A stretch of DNA of 63,946 nucleotides from NCBI GenBank assembly GCA_014534425.1, contig JACVRN010000017.1, positions 1 through 63,946 on the forward strand, written 5' to 3'. Below, in pieces: positions 7,515 through 14,544 of the stretch (position 1 is the stretch's first letter; each line of letters begins with the position of its first letter). The notes under the pieces were generated by a model. That model was not told where the DNA came from, ran no database searches, and saw only the letters and a list, made by a program, of their open reading frames with translations. This DNA is from Pyrinomonadaceae bacterium (GTDB taxonomy: Bacteria; Acidobacteriota; Blastocatellia; Pyrinomonadales; Pyrinomonadaceae). The position numbers were made by a program, and so were the translations under genes.

Positions 7515-8702
7515 TCAGGCAGCGTTGGAGTGGGCTTCCGTCTCTCTGTGGAAAGGAAGCTCAAGTATTACCAGCAGTCCACCGCGCGCGTCGTTCGTCA
7601 TCTCAATGCTGGCCCGCTCGCCATAGAGTTGCCGCAAACGGTTCTGAGTGTTCGACAGCCCTATGCCGCGCCTGCCCGTGCGATTCGTGCCAAGCTCTAC
7701 GGGCAGCCCAGGCCCATCGTCTCTCACTTCAAGCCGTAGACGCTCGCCCTTTCGCAAAGACTTTATCTCAATCAGGCCGGGCGTTGAGCGCGGCGCTACG
7801 GCGTGGCGTATGGCGTTTTCGACAATCGGTTGCAGGATGAGATTCGGCACGCGCGAGCTTAGAGTCTGCGGCTCTATCTCCATACGTACCGTGAGGCGGT
7901 CATAAAAGCGTATGCCCTCTATGTCCAGATAGCACTTGAGAAAATCCAGTTCGTCCCGGAGCGAGACCTCCTGCGCGCCTGAGTTTTCCAGTGTCAGCCG
8001 CAGGAAATCCCCTAGCCGCGCAATCATGCGCCTGGCAGCCTCCGTGTCCCGGCTCAAGAGCGAAGAGATAGAGTGCAGCGTGTTGAAGAGAAAGTGCGGG
8101 TGAAGTTGCATCTTCAAAGCTTGAAGCTGCGCTTCGGCCAACTGCGCCGCCAACTGCGAAGCCTGCAACTCGCTTTCACGATAACGCTTGTAGTAGTTCA
8201 GCGCATGGCTGGCCCAGATGATGAGCCAGTAGACGATTAAATTCTTGTCTATGTTGACGAAGACCCTGGCAGGAAAGTTTGTGTACACAACCTTCGCAAA
8301 GGTTGCGTCAAAGGATGCGTCAATCAGCAGGTGGCCCGCCGTCATCACAGCCGCGACGGCAAAGCTCGCAGGGACATGAAACAGAAGACTCCGCAGCCAC
8401 TTGCGCCGGTCGAAGGGAAAGAGACGCGCGAGCCAGAGAATCAGGAACGTGAAAACGGCTATGAGATAAACGGCCTCCATCTGCCACAGCAGCGCCCTTC
8501 GGAAAGGGACTGCGCGCGGCGTGCCGATGAAGTAGAAATATATCTGGCTGGCAAAGAAAAGCCCCACCAGCGTCCAAATCCCGAAGACCGCGCCCGCACC
8601 CATCAAGCGCTGCCGCAATCCCCTCTCCCTTATCACAGGCGCACGCCGCTCCCCCGCATCAAACGGCAACCGCCACACGCCCGAATAAATCTCTTCTTTC
8701 AT
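7515..8702 (-). CDS. LytS/YehU-family membrane histidine kinase
   Basis: 395 residues. About four hydrophobic helices lie between residues 36 and 170 (for example GIWTLVGLFFASQIYFYFI and LIAVFTFLILWLARLF). A short coiled coil precedes the His_kinase domain with QLHPHFLFNTLHSISSLL (catalytic H203). The HATPase domain has QPIVENAIRHA, VRDDGPGL and GIGLSNTQNRL. Such kinases normally pair with a LytTR response regulator, but none is adjacent; the next gene encodes a SET protein. The start ATG has a GAAGGAAG ribosome-binding site. The family call is firm, the signal unknown. Confidence 0.9.
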   Translation of the reverse strand: MKEEIYSGVWRLPFDAGERRAPVIRERGLRQRLMGAGAVFGIWTLVGLFFASQIYFYFIGTPRAVPFRRALLWQMEAVYLIAVFTFLILWLARLFPFDRRKWLRSLLFHVPASFAVAAVMTAGHLLIDASFDATFAKVVYTNFPARVFVNIDKNLIVYWLIIWASHALNYYKRYRESELQASQLAAQLAEAQLQALKMQLHPHFLFNTLHSISSLLSRDTEAARRMIARLGDFLRLTLENSGAQEVSLRDELDFLKCYLDIEGIRFYDRLTVRMEIEPQTLSSRVPNLILQPIVENAIRHAVAPRSTPGLIEIKSLRKGERLRLEVRDDGPGLPVELGTNRTGRRGIGLSNTQNRLRQLYGERASIEMTNDARGGLLVILELPFHRETEAHSNAA

Positions 8703-8751
8703 AAACTTCCTTCACTTGAAACGGCACAGTAGCTACGAGGCACTGAATAAT

Positions 8752-8779
8752 AATGTACCGGAGAGCGCGCGGAGTGCAA
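8752..8779 (-). promoter_or_regulatory. Candidate promoter for the LytS-like kinase gene
   Basis: On the minus strand TTGCAC (8779-8774) and TACATT (8757-8752) are separated by 16 bp, about 50 nt upstream of the kinase ATG. Moderate match only. Confidence 0.3.
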
Positions 8780-8808
8780 GCAGAGATAGCTTAACTAACA
8801 CTTCGGCC

Positions 8809-9990
8809 TCAGCGCATGAACTTGCGGCGAATGGCGAGCGCCAACAGCGCAGCCTGCAACGGGCCTAGAATCGTTTCGAGGATAACGAAGCTCTGCGCGG
8901 CGATTGTCACGGGTCGCGGCTCAGGCTTCTGTAAAAGCATTACTCCGGCGCTATATCCAAGCGCACGCGAAAAAGGTCGCAACGGCGCACCTGTCACATC
9001 CCGGTTGACCGTCTGGACTTCGCTCTCACTTGATATTTTAGGCTCCCAACGTGCAAACCCTACCCACGAATAAAGCAGGGCAAAGAGCATCCACACTCCA
9101 ATCAGGGTCAGCGCCGCACGATTAGTGCGCTCCCCGTAGCCGCTCGCCAGCCAGTACCACCAACTCAGTCGTAAGAAGCCAAAGACGCCCGACTTCTCAA
9201 GCCGTTGAGCGTTCATTGCCCTGTAGCGGAATTCCGATGCCTCCGGGTAACGATGATTTTCTTCGGCATTCACCGCCAGATGCCGATAGGTTATGGACAG
9301 CATGCGGTGAGGTGACAAGACCCTTTTGGCTTTAAGGCTTTCGACCTCTTCATTAATGCCGCGCCAATCCCAGTCCACATGAGTGAAATCGAATTTGCGC
9401 GAATCAACGTTTACGAACCAGTAAGGCCGCAAGGTGAGATTGTTGAATGCGACCTGGTCGGGCCTTTCTATTCGGGCGTATTGAAGGTCTAAAGATGCCT
9501 GCTCTCCGAATCCTCTCTTTGCATCCGCATCTTCCTTTTCTTCATCCTCTACACCGAATCTGAGGTGAGAATTGAAAGTGGCCGAGCGAAGAATGAGAGC
9601 CGCCTTGAAGGTGGCATAGCGAAAGTATGCTTCTCCGTTAAAAATGGCGTAGGTGAAATCGGCGTCCTCGTCAAAGGTGGAGTCGAAGTCCGCTCCCACA
9701 CTGAACTCCGCGTAACTGAAGTCAACCTTTTGTTTAAAATGAAAGCCTTTGAACGAGCGCTCATCCGGAAACCAGACGCCACGAAAATTAAAATCCGGCT
9801 TTTCAAGCTTTTTCTTGATGGCTTCATTGAAATCCCGAATTTTATCCTTGCTCGGAAGGTGAAGCACACAATAATGCCTGCCTTCGTGCTGCCTGTAGAT
9901 GGGTTCCCCCGCGCAGGCCTGGCGCGCCCATTCCCTGCAGCCGCAGATAACAGTGGTATGAGCGCTGGCTTCAAGAGGAGGAGGCTGCAT
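8809..9990 (-). CDS. Pentapeptide-repeat protein with C-terminal channel-like membrane domain
   Basis: 393 residues in three parts. The N-terminus has clustered Cys/His (C16, C18, C26, H43, C41), a possible small zinc site. Residues 65-145 contain degenerate pentapeptide repeats (DFSYA, DFTYA, YFRYA, SATFN), a right-handed quadrilateral beta-helix. After a helical linker (RHLAVNAEENHRYPEASEFRYRAM) there are two membrane segments, about 291-312 and 366-386. They are separated by a loop, and the protein ends ILGPLQAALLALAIRRKFMR. This tail resembles the two-helix potassium-channel-like domain often fused to pentapeptide repeats, but I see no TVGYG selectivity filter. It lies 9 nt after the HerA-like gene, so the two are probably cotranscribed. 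Confidence 0.75.
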   Translation of the reverse strand: MQPPPLEASAHTTVICGCREWARQACAGEPIYRQHEGRHYCVLHLPSKDKIRDFNEAIKKKLEKPDFNFRGVWFPDERSFKGFHFKQKVDFSYAEFSVGADFDSTFDEDADFTYAIFNGEAYFRYATFKAALILRSATFNSHLRFGVEDEEKEDADAKRGFGEQASLDLQYARIERPDQVAFNNLTLRPYWFVNVDSRKFDFTHVDWDWRGINEEVESLKAKRVLSPHRMLSITYRHLAVNAEENHRYPEASEFRYRAMNAQRLEKSGVFGFLRLSWWYWLASGYGERTNRAALTLIGVWMLFALLYSWVGFARWEPKISSESEVQTVNRDVTGAPLRPFSRALGYSAGVMLLQKPEPRPVTIAAQSFVILETILGPLQAALLALAIRRKFMR

Positions 9991-9999
9991 GGCTTTCTC

Positions 10000-11709
10000 T
10001 TAAATACGAATCCCGCGCACCTTGTCGGGCTTCTTTTCGGGTTCGGGTTTGACGAGCATGGCGTTGTCCTGTGTGCGGTGGGTGCGTTCAGCCGGGGAGT
10101 GCCATTTGGCCCATTCGGCGGGGGCGTCGAAGGTTTCGCCGCCGTGGCGTGTGATGCGCGGGCGTACGCGGCACATGACGGGCGTGTTGACGCCTACGCC
10201 GGAGATGACGGCTTGGCCTTTGGTGAGCGCGGGCAGTTCGTCCAGAAGCTGTCGGCCTGCGCCCTCTACGGATTTCGCCACGGTGTCCTGGTCAATGGGG
10301 TTGACGATACGCATGATGACCTGCGTCATGCATTGAGAGAGCACGTCCTGGTCAAGCTTGCCTGGGCGCTGAGTGATGAGTCCTATGCCGACGCCGAACT
10401 TTCGGCCCTCGGAGAGAATCTGTTTCAGGATGTTCGTTGAGACTACGGTTTGTCCTGCTGGCGCGAAGCGGTGCGCCTCTTCCAAAAGGGTGAAGACGGG
10501 ATAGGGAAGATAATTGTCGGAAGTAGGCTCGGCCTCGTGCCTGACGGTCAGGACGCGCGCTTTGTTGACGCGTCGAAGAAGAGTTGCGACCACTACCTGC
10601 TGCTCGTTCTGCTCTATGTCGGATAGTTGAAGCACCGTGCAGCGACCGGGCTTGAAGAGTTCTGCGAGCGGGATGTGCTCGTGGTCTGAGAAGATGGAGT
10701 CGGGCCGGTCGAAGCGGTTGTCCAGACGCCAGAGCAGCGCGTCTATGGAGCCTATGTTGCCGCTTGAGCCTCCGCGCCCGTCATCGTCGCCGTACTTCTC
10801 CGCCGTCACCATGTCGCGCAAATCCTGATAGCCCCACAGCCCGCGCTCGCCCCGCTCTCCCGCCGTCAGCTTTCTGTAGGCTTGCGAGAGATAGTGAAGC
10901 ATCTTGTCCGAGGTGCCTTCAGGCAGAAGGTATTTGATGTCGGCTTCCGTCAGGGACGAGACGCGCACCTTTATGCGGTCGTGCGTGAAGATTTTGACTT
11001 CCGCCTGATAGCCGTCCGGCGCGCGAAAGCGTTCGTCGCCTTCTATTGAAGTCAGAGTGTCATACTCGCCGTGCGGGTCAACGATGAGCACAGCCGCGCG
11101 ATTGTGCGGGCGCATCAACTCTTCCACCAGCACGCCCGCCGTGTAGGATTTCCCCGCGCCCGTCGAAGCGAGTATAGCCAGATGCGTCGAGACCACGTCT
11201 TTTATAGAAAGCACTATGGGGACTTCGCCCGCGCTTCGTGTAAGAAGACTGCCGACGTGGGCCGCGCCTATCTCATCCGCGTGGCGCGGGCTTAGAACGT
11301 CCGCGAGAGTTTCGCTCGATGCCAGAAAAACGGAGTCGCCCGGGTTGGGCGGGATTCTTGGGTTGACGAAATCTCCAAGCTCTCGGCTGAAATAACCTAT
11401 GGTCTCGACCGTTATCTCGTAAAGCTCGCAGGAATCGGTCTCAAGCCCTATCAATGAAGAGACGATTGCGGGCGGCGTCTGCGGGTCAGAGAGAAAAGCG
11501 TCCGGCAGATTACGCACCAGGCGGCGCTCCGTGATGTTGCCTAGGATGTGACGCTGGGCCGAGCCATCCTGCGCCACGTAGTAGACGAACTCGCCTATGC
11601 GCGTGCGCTTGTTTTCGGCGGTGATGAAGAGATATTCGTGTGGGCGCTCGCCCGGCCCCTTCACCGTTCCCGTTAAAATGTCTCTTGTGCTCGACTCTTC
11701 TGTAGACAT
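10000..11709 (-). CDS. HerA/DUF87-family ATPase (FtsK-HerA superfamily)
   Basis: About 569 residues from the ATG at 11709; a GTG at 11730 would add seven residues. An N-terminal HAS-barrel-like region (about 1-170) precedes the RecA-like ATPase. Walker A is LASTGAGKSYTAG (about 180-192), followed by LIVDPHGEYDTL, a large lid, and Walker B LLEEAHRFAP. A C-terminal motor region with ITQRPGKLDQDVLSQC follows. Proteins of this type form hexameric DNA-pumping rings; HerA normally works with the NurA nuclease, which is not encoded here. The neighbours (pentapeptide membrane protein, sugar dehydrogenase) do not define its role. Confidence 0.85.
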   Translation of the reverse strand: MSTEESSTRDILTGTVKGPGERPHEYLFITAENKRTRIGEFVYYVAQDGSAQRHILGNITERRLVRNLPDAFLSDPQTPPAIVSSLIGLETDSCELYEITVETIGYFSRELGDFVNPRIPPNPGDSVFLASSETLADVLSPRHADEIGAAHVGSLLTRSAGEVPIVLSIKDVVSTHLAILASTGAGKSYTAGVLVEELMRPHNRAAVLIVDPHGEYDTLTSIEGDERFRAPDGYQAEVKIFTHDRIKVRVSSLTEADIKYLLPEGTSDKMLHYLSQAYRKLTAGERGERGLWGYQDLRDMVTAEKYGDDDGRGGSSGNIGSIDALLWRLDNRFDRPDSIFSDHEHIPLAELFKPGRCTVLQLSDIEQNEQQVVVATLLRRVNKARVLTVRHEAEPTSDNYLPYPVFTLLEEAHRFAPAGQTVVSTNILKQILSEGRKFGVGIGLITQRPGKLDQDVLSQCMTQVIMRIVNPIDQDTVAKSVEGAGRQLLDELPALTKGQAVISGVGVNTPVMCRVRPRITRHGGETFDAPAEWAKWHSPAERTHRTQDNAMLVKPEPEKKPDKVRGIRI

Positions 11710-11745
11710 GCGCGAATCAAAGTATAGCACACAGTTTACCGCTCA

Positions 11746-12777
11746 TTATTCCAGCTTGACGGGAGCGCCGCCTTGATTGATTGAGGCTTGCGCGGCTTCA
11801 AGCAGGCGTACGACGCGCAGGCCAGCTTCGGCGTCCGTCAGTGGCCGTCCTCCCGTGCGTATGGCGCTTAAGAATTCTTCGCAGACGTAGTGCAGCGCTT
11901 CGGTCGAGTCCAGTTTCGGAACCCAGACATCGCCCGTGCGATAGCTGACGAGCGTTTGATACGCGGCCTCTTTATCCGAGGTGTTGAAGTCTCGGTTCGT
12001 GGTCACGCCGCTATCGTAGATGCGAACCTTTTCCGTAGGCTCTATGTCGTCGTAGACGACCATCTTGCGGCTTCCGGCAATCAACGTGTGGCGGATTTTA
12101 ACGGGCGAGAGCCAGTTGAAATGAAAATGGGCTATGAAGGGGTCAGAGAACTTGAGCATGACGTAGGCTATGTTCTCTATGCCGCGCTCTATGTGGCAAC
12201 TGCCGGTCGCCAGTATCTCCAGTGGAGCGCGACCGACTACGAAATCCATGATGGAGAGGTCGTGCGGCGCTAAGTCCCAGACGACGTTGATGTCTTTTTG
12301 AAAGAGGCCGAGGTTGATTCGGGTCGAATCGAAATAGAGAAGGTCGCCAATCTCTCCGCTATCTATTATCTCTTTGATTTTTCGGACAGCGCCCGTGTAG
12401 ACGAAGGTGTGGTCAACCATCAGCGTCAATCTTTTGCGGCGCGCAATCTCTATGAGCGTCTCGGCCTCGCGCACGGAGGCCGTGAAGGGCTTTTCTACGA
12501 GCACATGCTTTCCGGCTTCGAGCGCTTCTTTGGCGAAGGGGAAGTGAGTAGCTACGGGCGTGGCTATGACGACCGCTTGCAGTTCAGGGTCGCGCAGCAG
12601 TTCTCTATAATCGCTCGTTGTAGAGGCGGAAGGATAGCGTCGGCCCACTGTGCTCAATCGCTCCGCGTCCAGGTCGCAGAGCCAGCGCACCTGCGCCCCA
12701 CGGTTCTCAGCGAAGTTGCGAATCAGGTTAGGCCCCCAGTAGCCGCACCCTATCACGCCGATTGTTGTAGTAGTCAT
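11746..12777 (-). CDS. Gfo/Idh/MocA-family NAD-dependent sugar dehydrogenase (WlbA-like)
   Basis: 343 residues. The N-terminal Rossmann fold carries IGVIGCGYWGPNLIRNF (6-22). The family motif EKPF sits in HVLVEKPFTAS, and WDLAPHDLSIMDF is typical of the WlbA/WbpB group that oxidises UDP-GlcNAcA at C3. The next two genes upstream encode a DegT aminotransferase and a hexapeptide acetyltransferase. The three together would make a 3-acetamido sugar acid. A second complete set is on the plus strand at 20901. No Shine-Dalgarno sequence precedes the ATG, which abuts repeat E4. Confidence 0.85.
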   Translation of the reverse strand: MTTTTIGVIGCGYWGPNLIRNFAENRGAQVRWLCDLDAERLSTVGRRYPSASTTSDYRELLRDPELQAVVIATPVATHFPFAKEALEAGKHVLVEKPFTASVREAETLIEIARRKRLTLMVDHTFVYTGAVRKIKEIIDSGEIGDLLYFDSTRINLGLFQKDINVVWDLAPHDLSIMDFVVGRAPLEILATGSCHIERGIENIAYVMLKFSDPFIAHFHFNWLSPVKIRHTLIAGSRKMVVYDDIEPTEKVRIYDSGVTTNRDFNTSDKEAAYQTLVSYRTGDVWVPKLDSTEALHYVCEEFLSAIRTGGRPLTDAEAGLRVVRLLEAAQASINQGGAPVKLE

Positions 12778-12838
12778 AAGGAATTAAAAGAATTGATTCA
12801 TTGATACATCGGTTCATTGATTCAATGAATCAGTTCCT
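12778..12838 (-). repeat. Repeat hairpin E4 between aminotransferase and dehydrogenase genes
   Basis: The 44-nt gap plus the last codons of the upstream gene form a 15-bp stem with one mismatch: gaattgattcattga (12790-12804) against tcaatgaatcagttc (12822-12836). The 17-nt loop repeats the same word (cattgat). On the transcribed strand the structure ends in TTCTTTTAATTCCTT directly before the next ATG. The stop codon and last residues of the aminotransferase lie inside the arm. Confidence 0.75.
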
Positions 12839-13931
12839 TCGTAGAATTGTGAACGGCTTCTGCTACTGCTTTAATCTGCTCGTCCGTCAGTTCCGGGAAC
12901 ATGGGAAGCGAGAGCACGCGGACGGCTTGGCGTTCTGTCTCTGGAAAGCTGCCCTTCGCGTGGCCCAGAAAAGCGTAAGCGGGTTGCAGGTGTATGGGCA
13001 CAGGATAATGTATGCCCGTTTGCACGCCCGCTTTGTTCAAGTCGGCTTGCAGCGCGTCGCGGTCTGCGGCCTGCACCACGTACAGATGATAGACGTGGCG
13101 CGCATAATTCATCTCTTTCGGCAGCACAAGCCCTGTGCCTGAAAGGAGCTTGTTATAGAGAGCGGCGTGCTCGCGGCGGAGCGCGTTCCAGCTATCTAGG
13201 TGCGCCAACTTCACGGAGAGCACCGCGCCCTGTATTCCTTCCAGCCTGAAGTTGTACCCGATTATCTCGTGATGGTACTTACGCTCTGAGCCGTGGTCGC
13301 GCAGGAGACGCAACCTGCGCGCAACCTCTTCCGTATTCGTGACGACCGCGCCGCCTTCGCCATAAGCTCCGAGGTTCTTGCCCGGATAAAAGCTGAAGGT
13401 CGCGGCGTGGCCGAAGGTGCCGACCCTTCGCCCCTTATAAAGCGCGCCGTGAGCCTGTGCCGCGTCCTCTATGACCAGCAGGTTATGACGGCGTGCGATT
13501 TCCATTAACGCATCAAGGTCAGCCGCCTGCCCGTAGAGGTGAACGGGGATGATGGCGCGCGTGGCGGGTGTTATAGCTTCTTCTATCTTGCTCGCGTCAA
13601 TCGTGTAAGAGACGGAATCGGCATCGACGAAGACGGGCTTTGCGCCTGCCGTGGAAACCGCCTCAGCCGTGGCAAAGAAGGTGTTGGCGGGAACAATCAC
13701 TTCATCGCCAGCGCCTATGCCGCATGCCGTCAGAGCAAGCTGAATCGCAGCCGTTCCGTTAGAAACTCCCACACAGTACTTTACGCCCAGGTAATCTGCG
13801 AAAGACTCTTCAAACGCGCCAACCTCGCGCCCCAACACAAACGACGCATTACTAAGGACGCGCGCCACGGCAGCATCAATCTCATCCTTGATGGCCCTGT
13901 ACTGCGCCTGTAAATCAACAAAGGGAATCAT
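12822..13931 (-). CDS. DegT/DnrJ/EryC1/StrS PLP sugar aminotransferase
   Basis: About 369 residues from the ATG at 13931 (MIPFVDLQAQY). A longer frame to 13970 exists only because the adjoining repeat DNA is open, and the family start fits the ATG. Conserved features are [39 protein letters not shown] and the PLP-lysine segment FYPGKNLGAYGEGG. It transfers an amino group to a ketosugar nucleotide, probably the 3-keto product of the adjacent WlbA-like dehydrogenase. The last residues (KELIH) and the stop are encoded inside repeat E4, and the start abuts repeat E5 without a ribosome-binding site. Confidence 0.9.
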   Translation of the reverse strand: MIPFVDLQAQYRAIKDEIDAAVARVLSNASFVLGREVGAFEESFADYLGVKYCVGVSNGTAAIQLALTACGIGAGDEVIVPANTFFATAEAVSTAGAKPVFVDADSVSYTIDASKIEEAITPATRAIIPVHLYGQAADLDALMEIARRHNLLVIEDAAQAHGALYKGRRVGTFGHAATFSFYPGKNLGAYGEGGAVVTNTEEVARRLRLLRDHGSERKYHHEIIGYNFRLEGIQGAVLSVKLAHLDSWNALRREHAALYNKLLSGTGLVLPKEMNYARHVYHLYVVQAADRDALQADLNKAGVQTGIHYPVPIHLQPAYAFLGHAKGSFPETERQAVRVLSLPMFPELTDEQIKAVAEAVHNSTKELIH

Positions 13932-14083
13932 AAAAACAGTGATAAGTGATGAGTGACAAGTGACGAGCAAGAAAAGCTATCAGCTATCAGCAAACAGCTA
14001 TCAGCAAAAGCAAGCTCTTCTTCTTGCTGAAAGCTGACGGCTGAGTGCTGTGTGCTTTTTCTTGTCACTTGTCACTCGTCACT
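13932..14083 (-). repeat. Large nested heptad-repeat hairpin E5
   Basis: About 150 nt. The outer arms at 13945-13977 and 14054-14083 pair over about 30 nt with the 7-nt words gtgatga, gtgacaa and gtgacga. The inner part uses a different 7-nt word (agctatc, agcaaac) with a matching gctgaaagctgacggctg arm and a small caag/cttg tip. The outer right arm encodes the last six residues and the stop of the acetyltransferase gene. The left arm ends in TTTTT next to the aminotransferase ATG. Confidence 0.85.
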
Positions 14084-14544
14084 GCTTTCGCAGGGTTGCC
14101 GGCGACCGTGGAGCCTGCGGCGACGTTTCGGGTGACGACTGCGCCCGCGCCGACTATGGCTCTTTCGCCAATCTCTATGCCGGAGAGGATGGTTGCGCCG
14201 GTGCCGAGGCTTGCGCCTCTACGCACGAGTGTCGGCTCGACCACCCAGTCGGCGTCCGTTTGCAGCCGACCGTCGTCAAGAGTCGCGCGTGGATATTTGT
14301 CGTTGATGAATTGAACGCCGTGGCCTACGAAGACTTCGTCTTCAATCGTCACGCCTTCGCAGATAAAAGAGTGGCTCGATATTTTGCAGTTGCGGCCAAC
14401 GCGGACGCCCTTCTGTATCTCTACAAAGGAACCTATCTTGGTGCCGTCGCCAATCTCACAGCCGTAAAGATTGACGAAGTGATAGATGACTACGTCGCGC
14501 CCGAGCCGAACGTCGGGCGCGATGACACAGAACTCACCTTTCAT
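14065..14544 (-). CDS. Left-handed beta-helix sugar N-acetyltransferase (WlbB-like)
   Basis: 159 residues of hexapeptide repeats. IYHFVNLYGCEIGDGTKIG at the start and GVTIEDEVFVGHGVQFIND in the middle are characteristic of the WbpD/WlbB type, which acetylates the 3-amino group of UDP-GlcNAc3NA using acetyl-CoA. The end GAVVTRNVAAGSTVAGNPAK is the usual last coil. The start overlaps the stop of the kinase gene by 4 nt (ATGA), so it is translationally coupled. The C-terminal residues AVTSDK are encoded by repeat E5 and are unlikely to be functional. Confidence 0.88.
   Translation of the reverse strand: MKGEFCVIAPDVRLGRDVVIYHFVNLYGCEIGDGTKIGSFVEIQKGVRVGRNCKISSHSFICEGVTIEDEVFVGHGVQFINDKYPRATLDDGRLQTDADWVVEPTLVRRGASLGTGATILSGIEIGERAIVGAGAVVTRNVAAGSTVAGNPAKAVTSDK

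Noticed and set aside
9565..10440. 291-residue plus-strand ORF across the pentapeptide and HerA-like genes
   Set aside because: It spans two real genes on the other strand, and its sequence has no family features.
12822..13970. Longer aminotransferase start upstream of 13931
   Set aside because: The extra residues (LVTCHSSLITVF) are translated repeat E5 DNA; the family start is MIPFVDLQ.
13932..14064. CRISPR-like array of short regular repeats
   Set aside because: The repeat unit is only 7 nt, with no unique spacers, and the arms are complementary; it is a hairpin element, not CRISPR.
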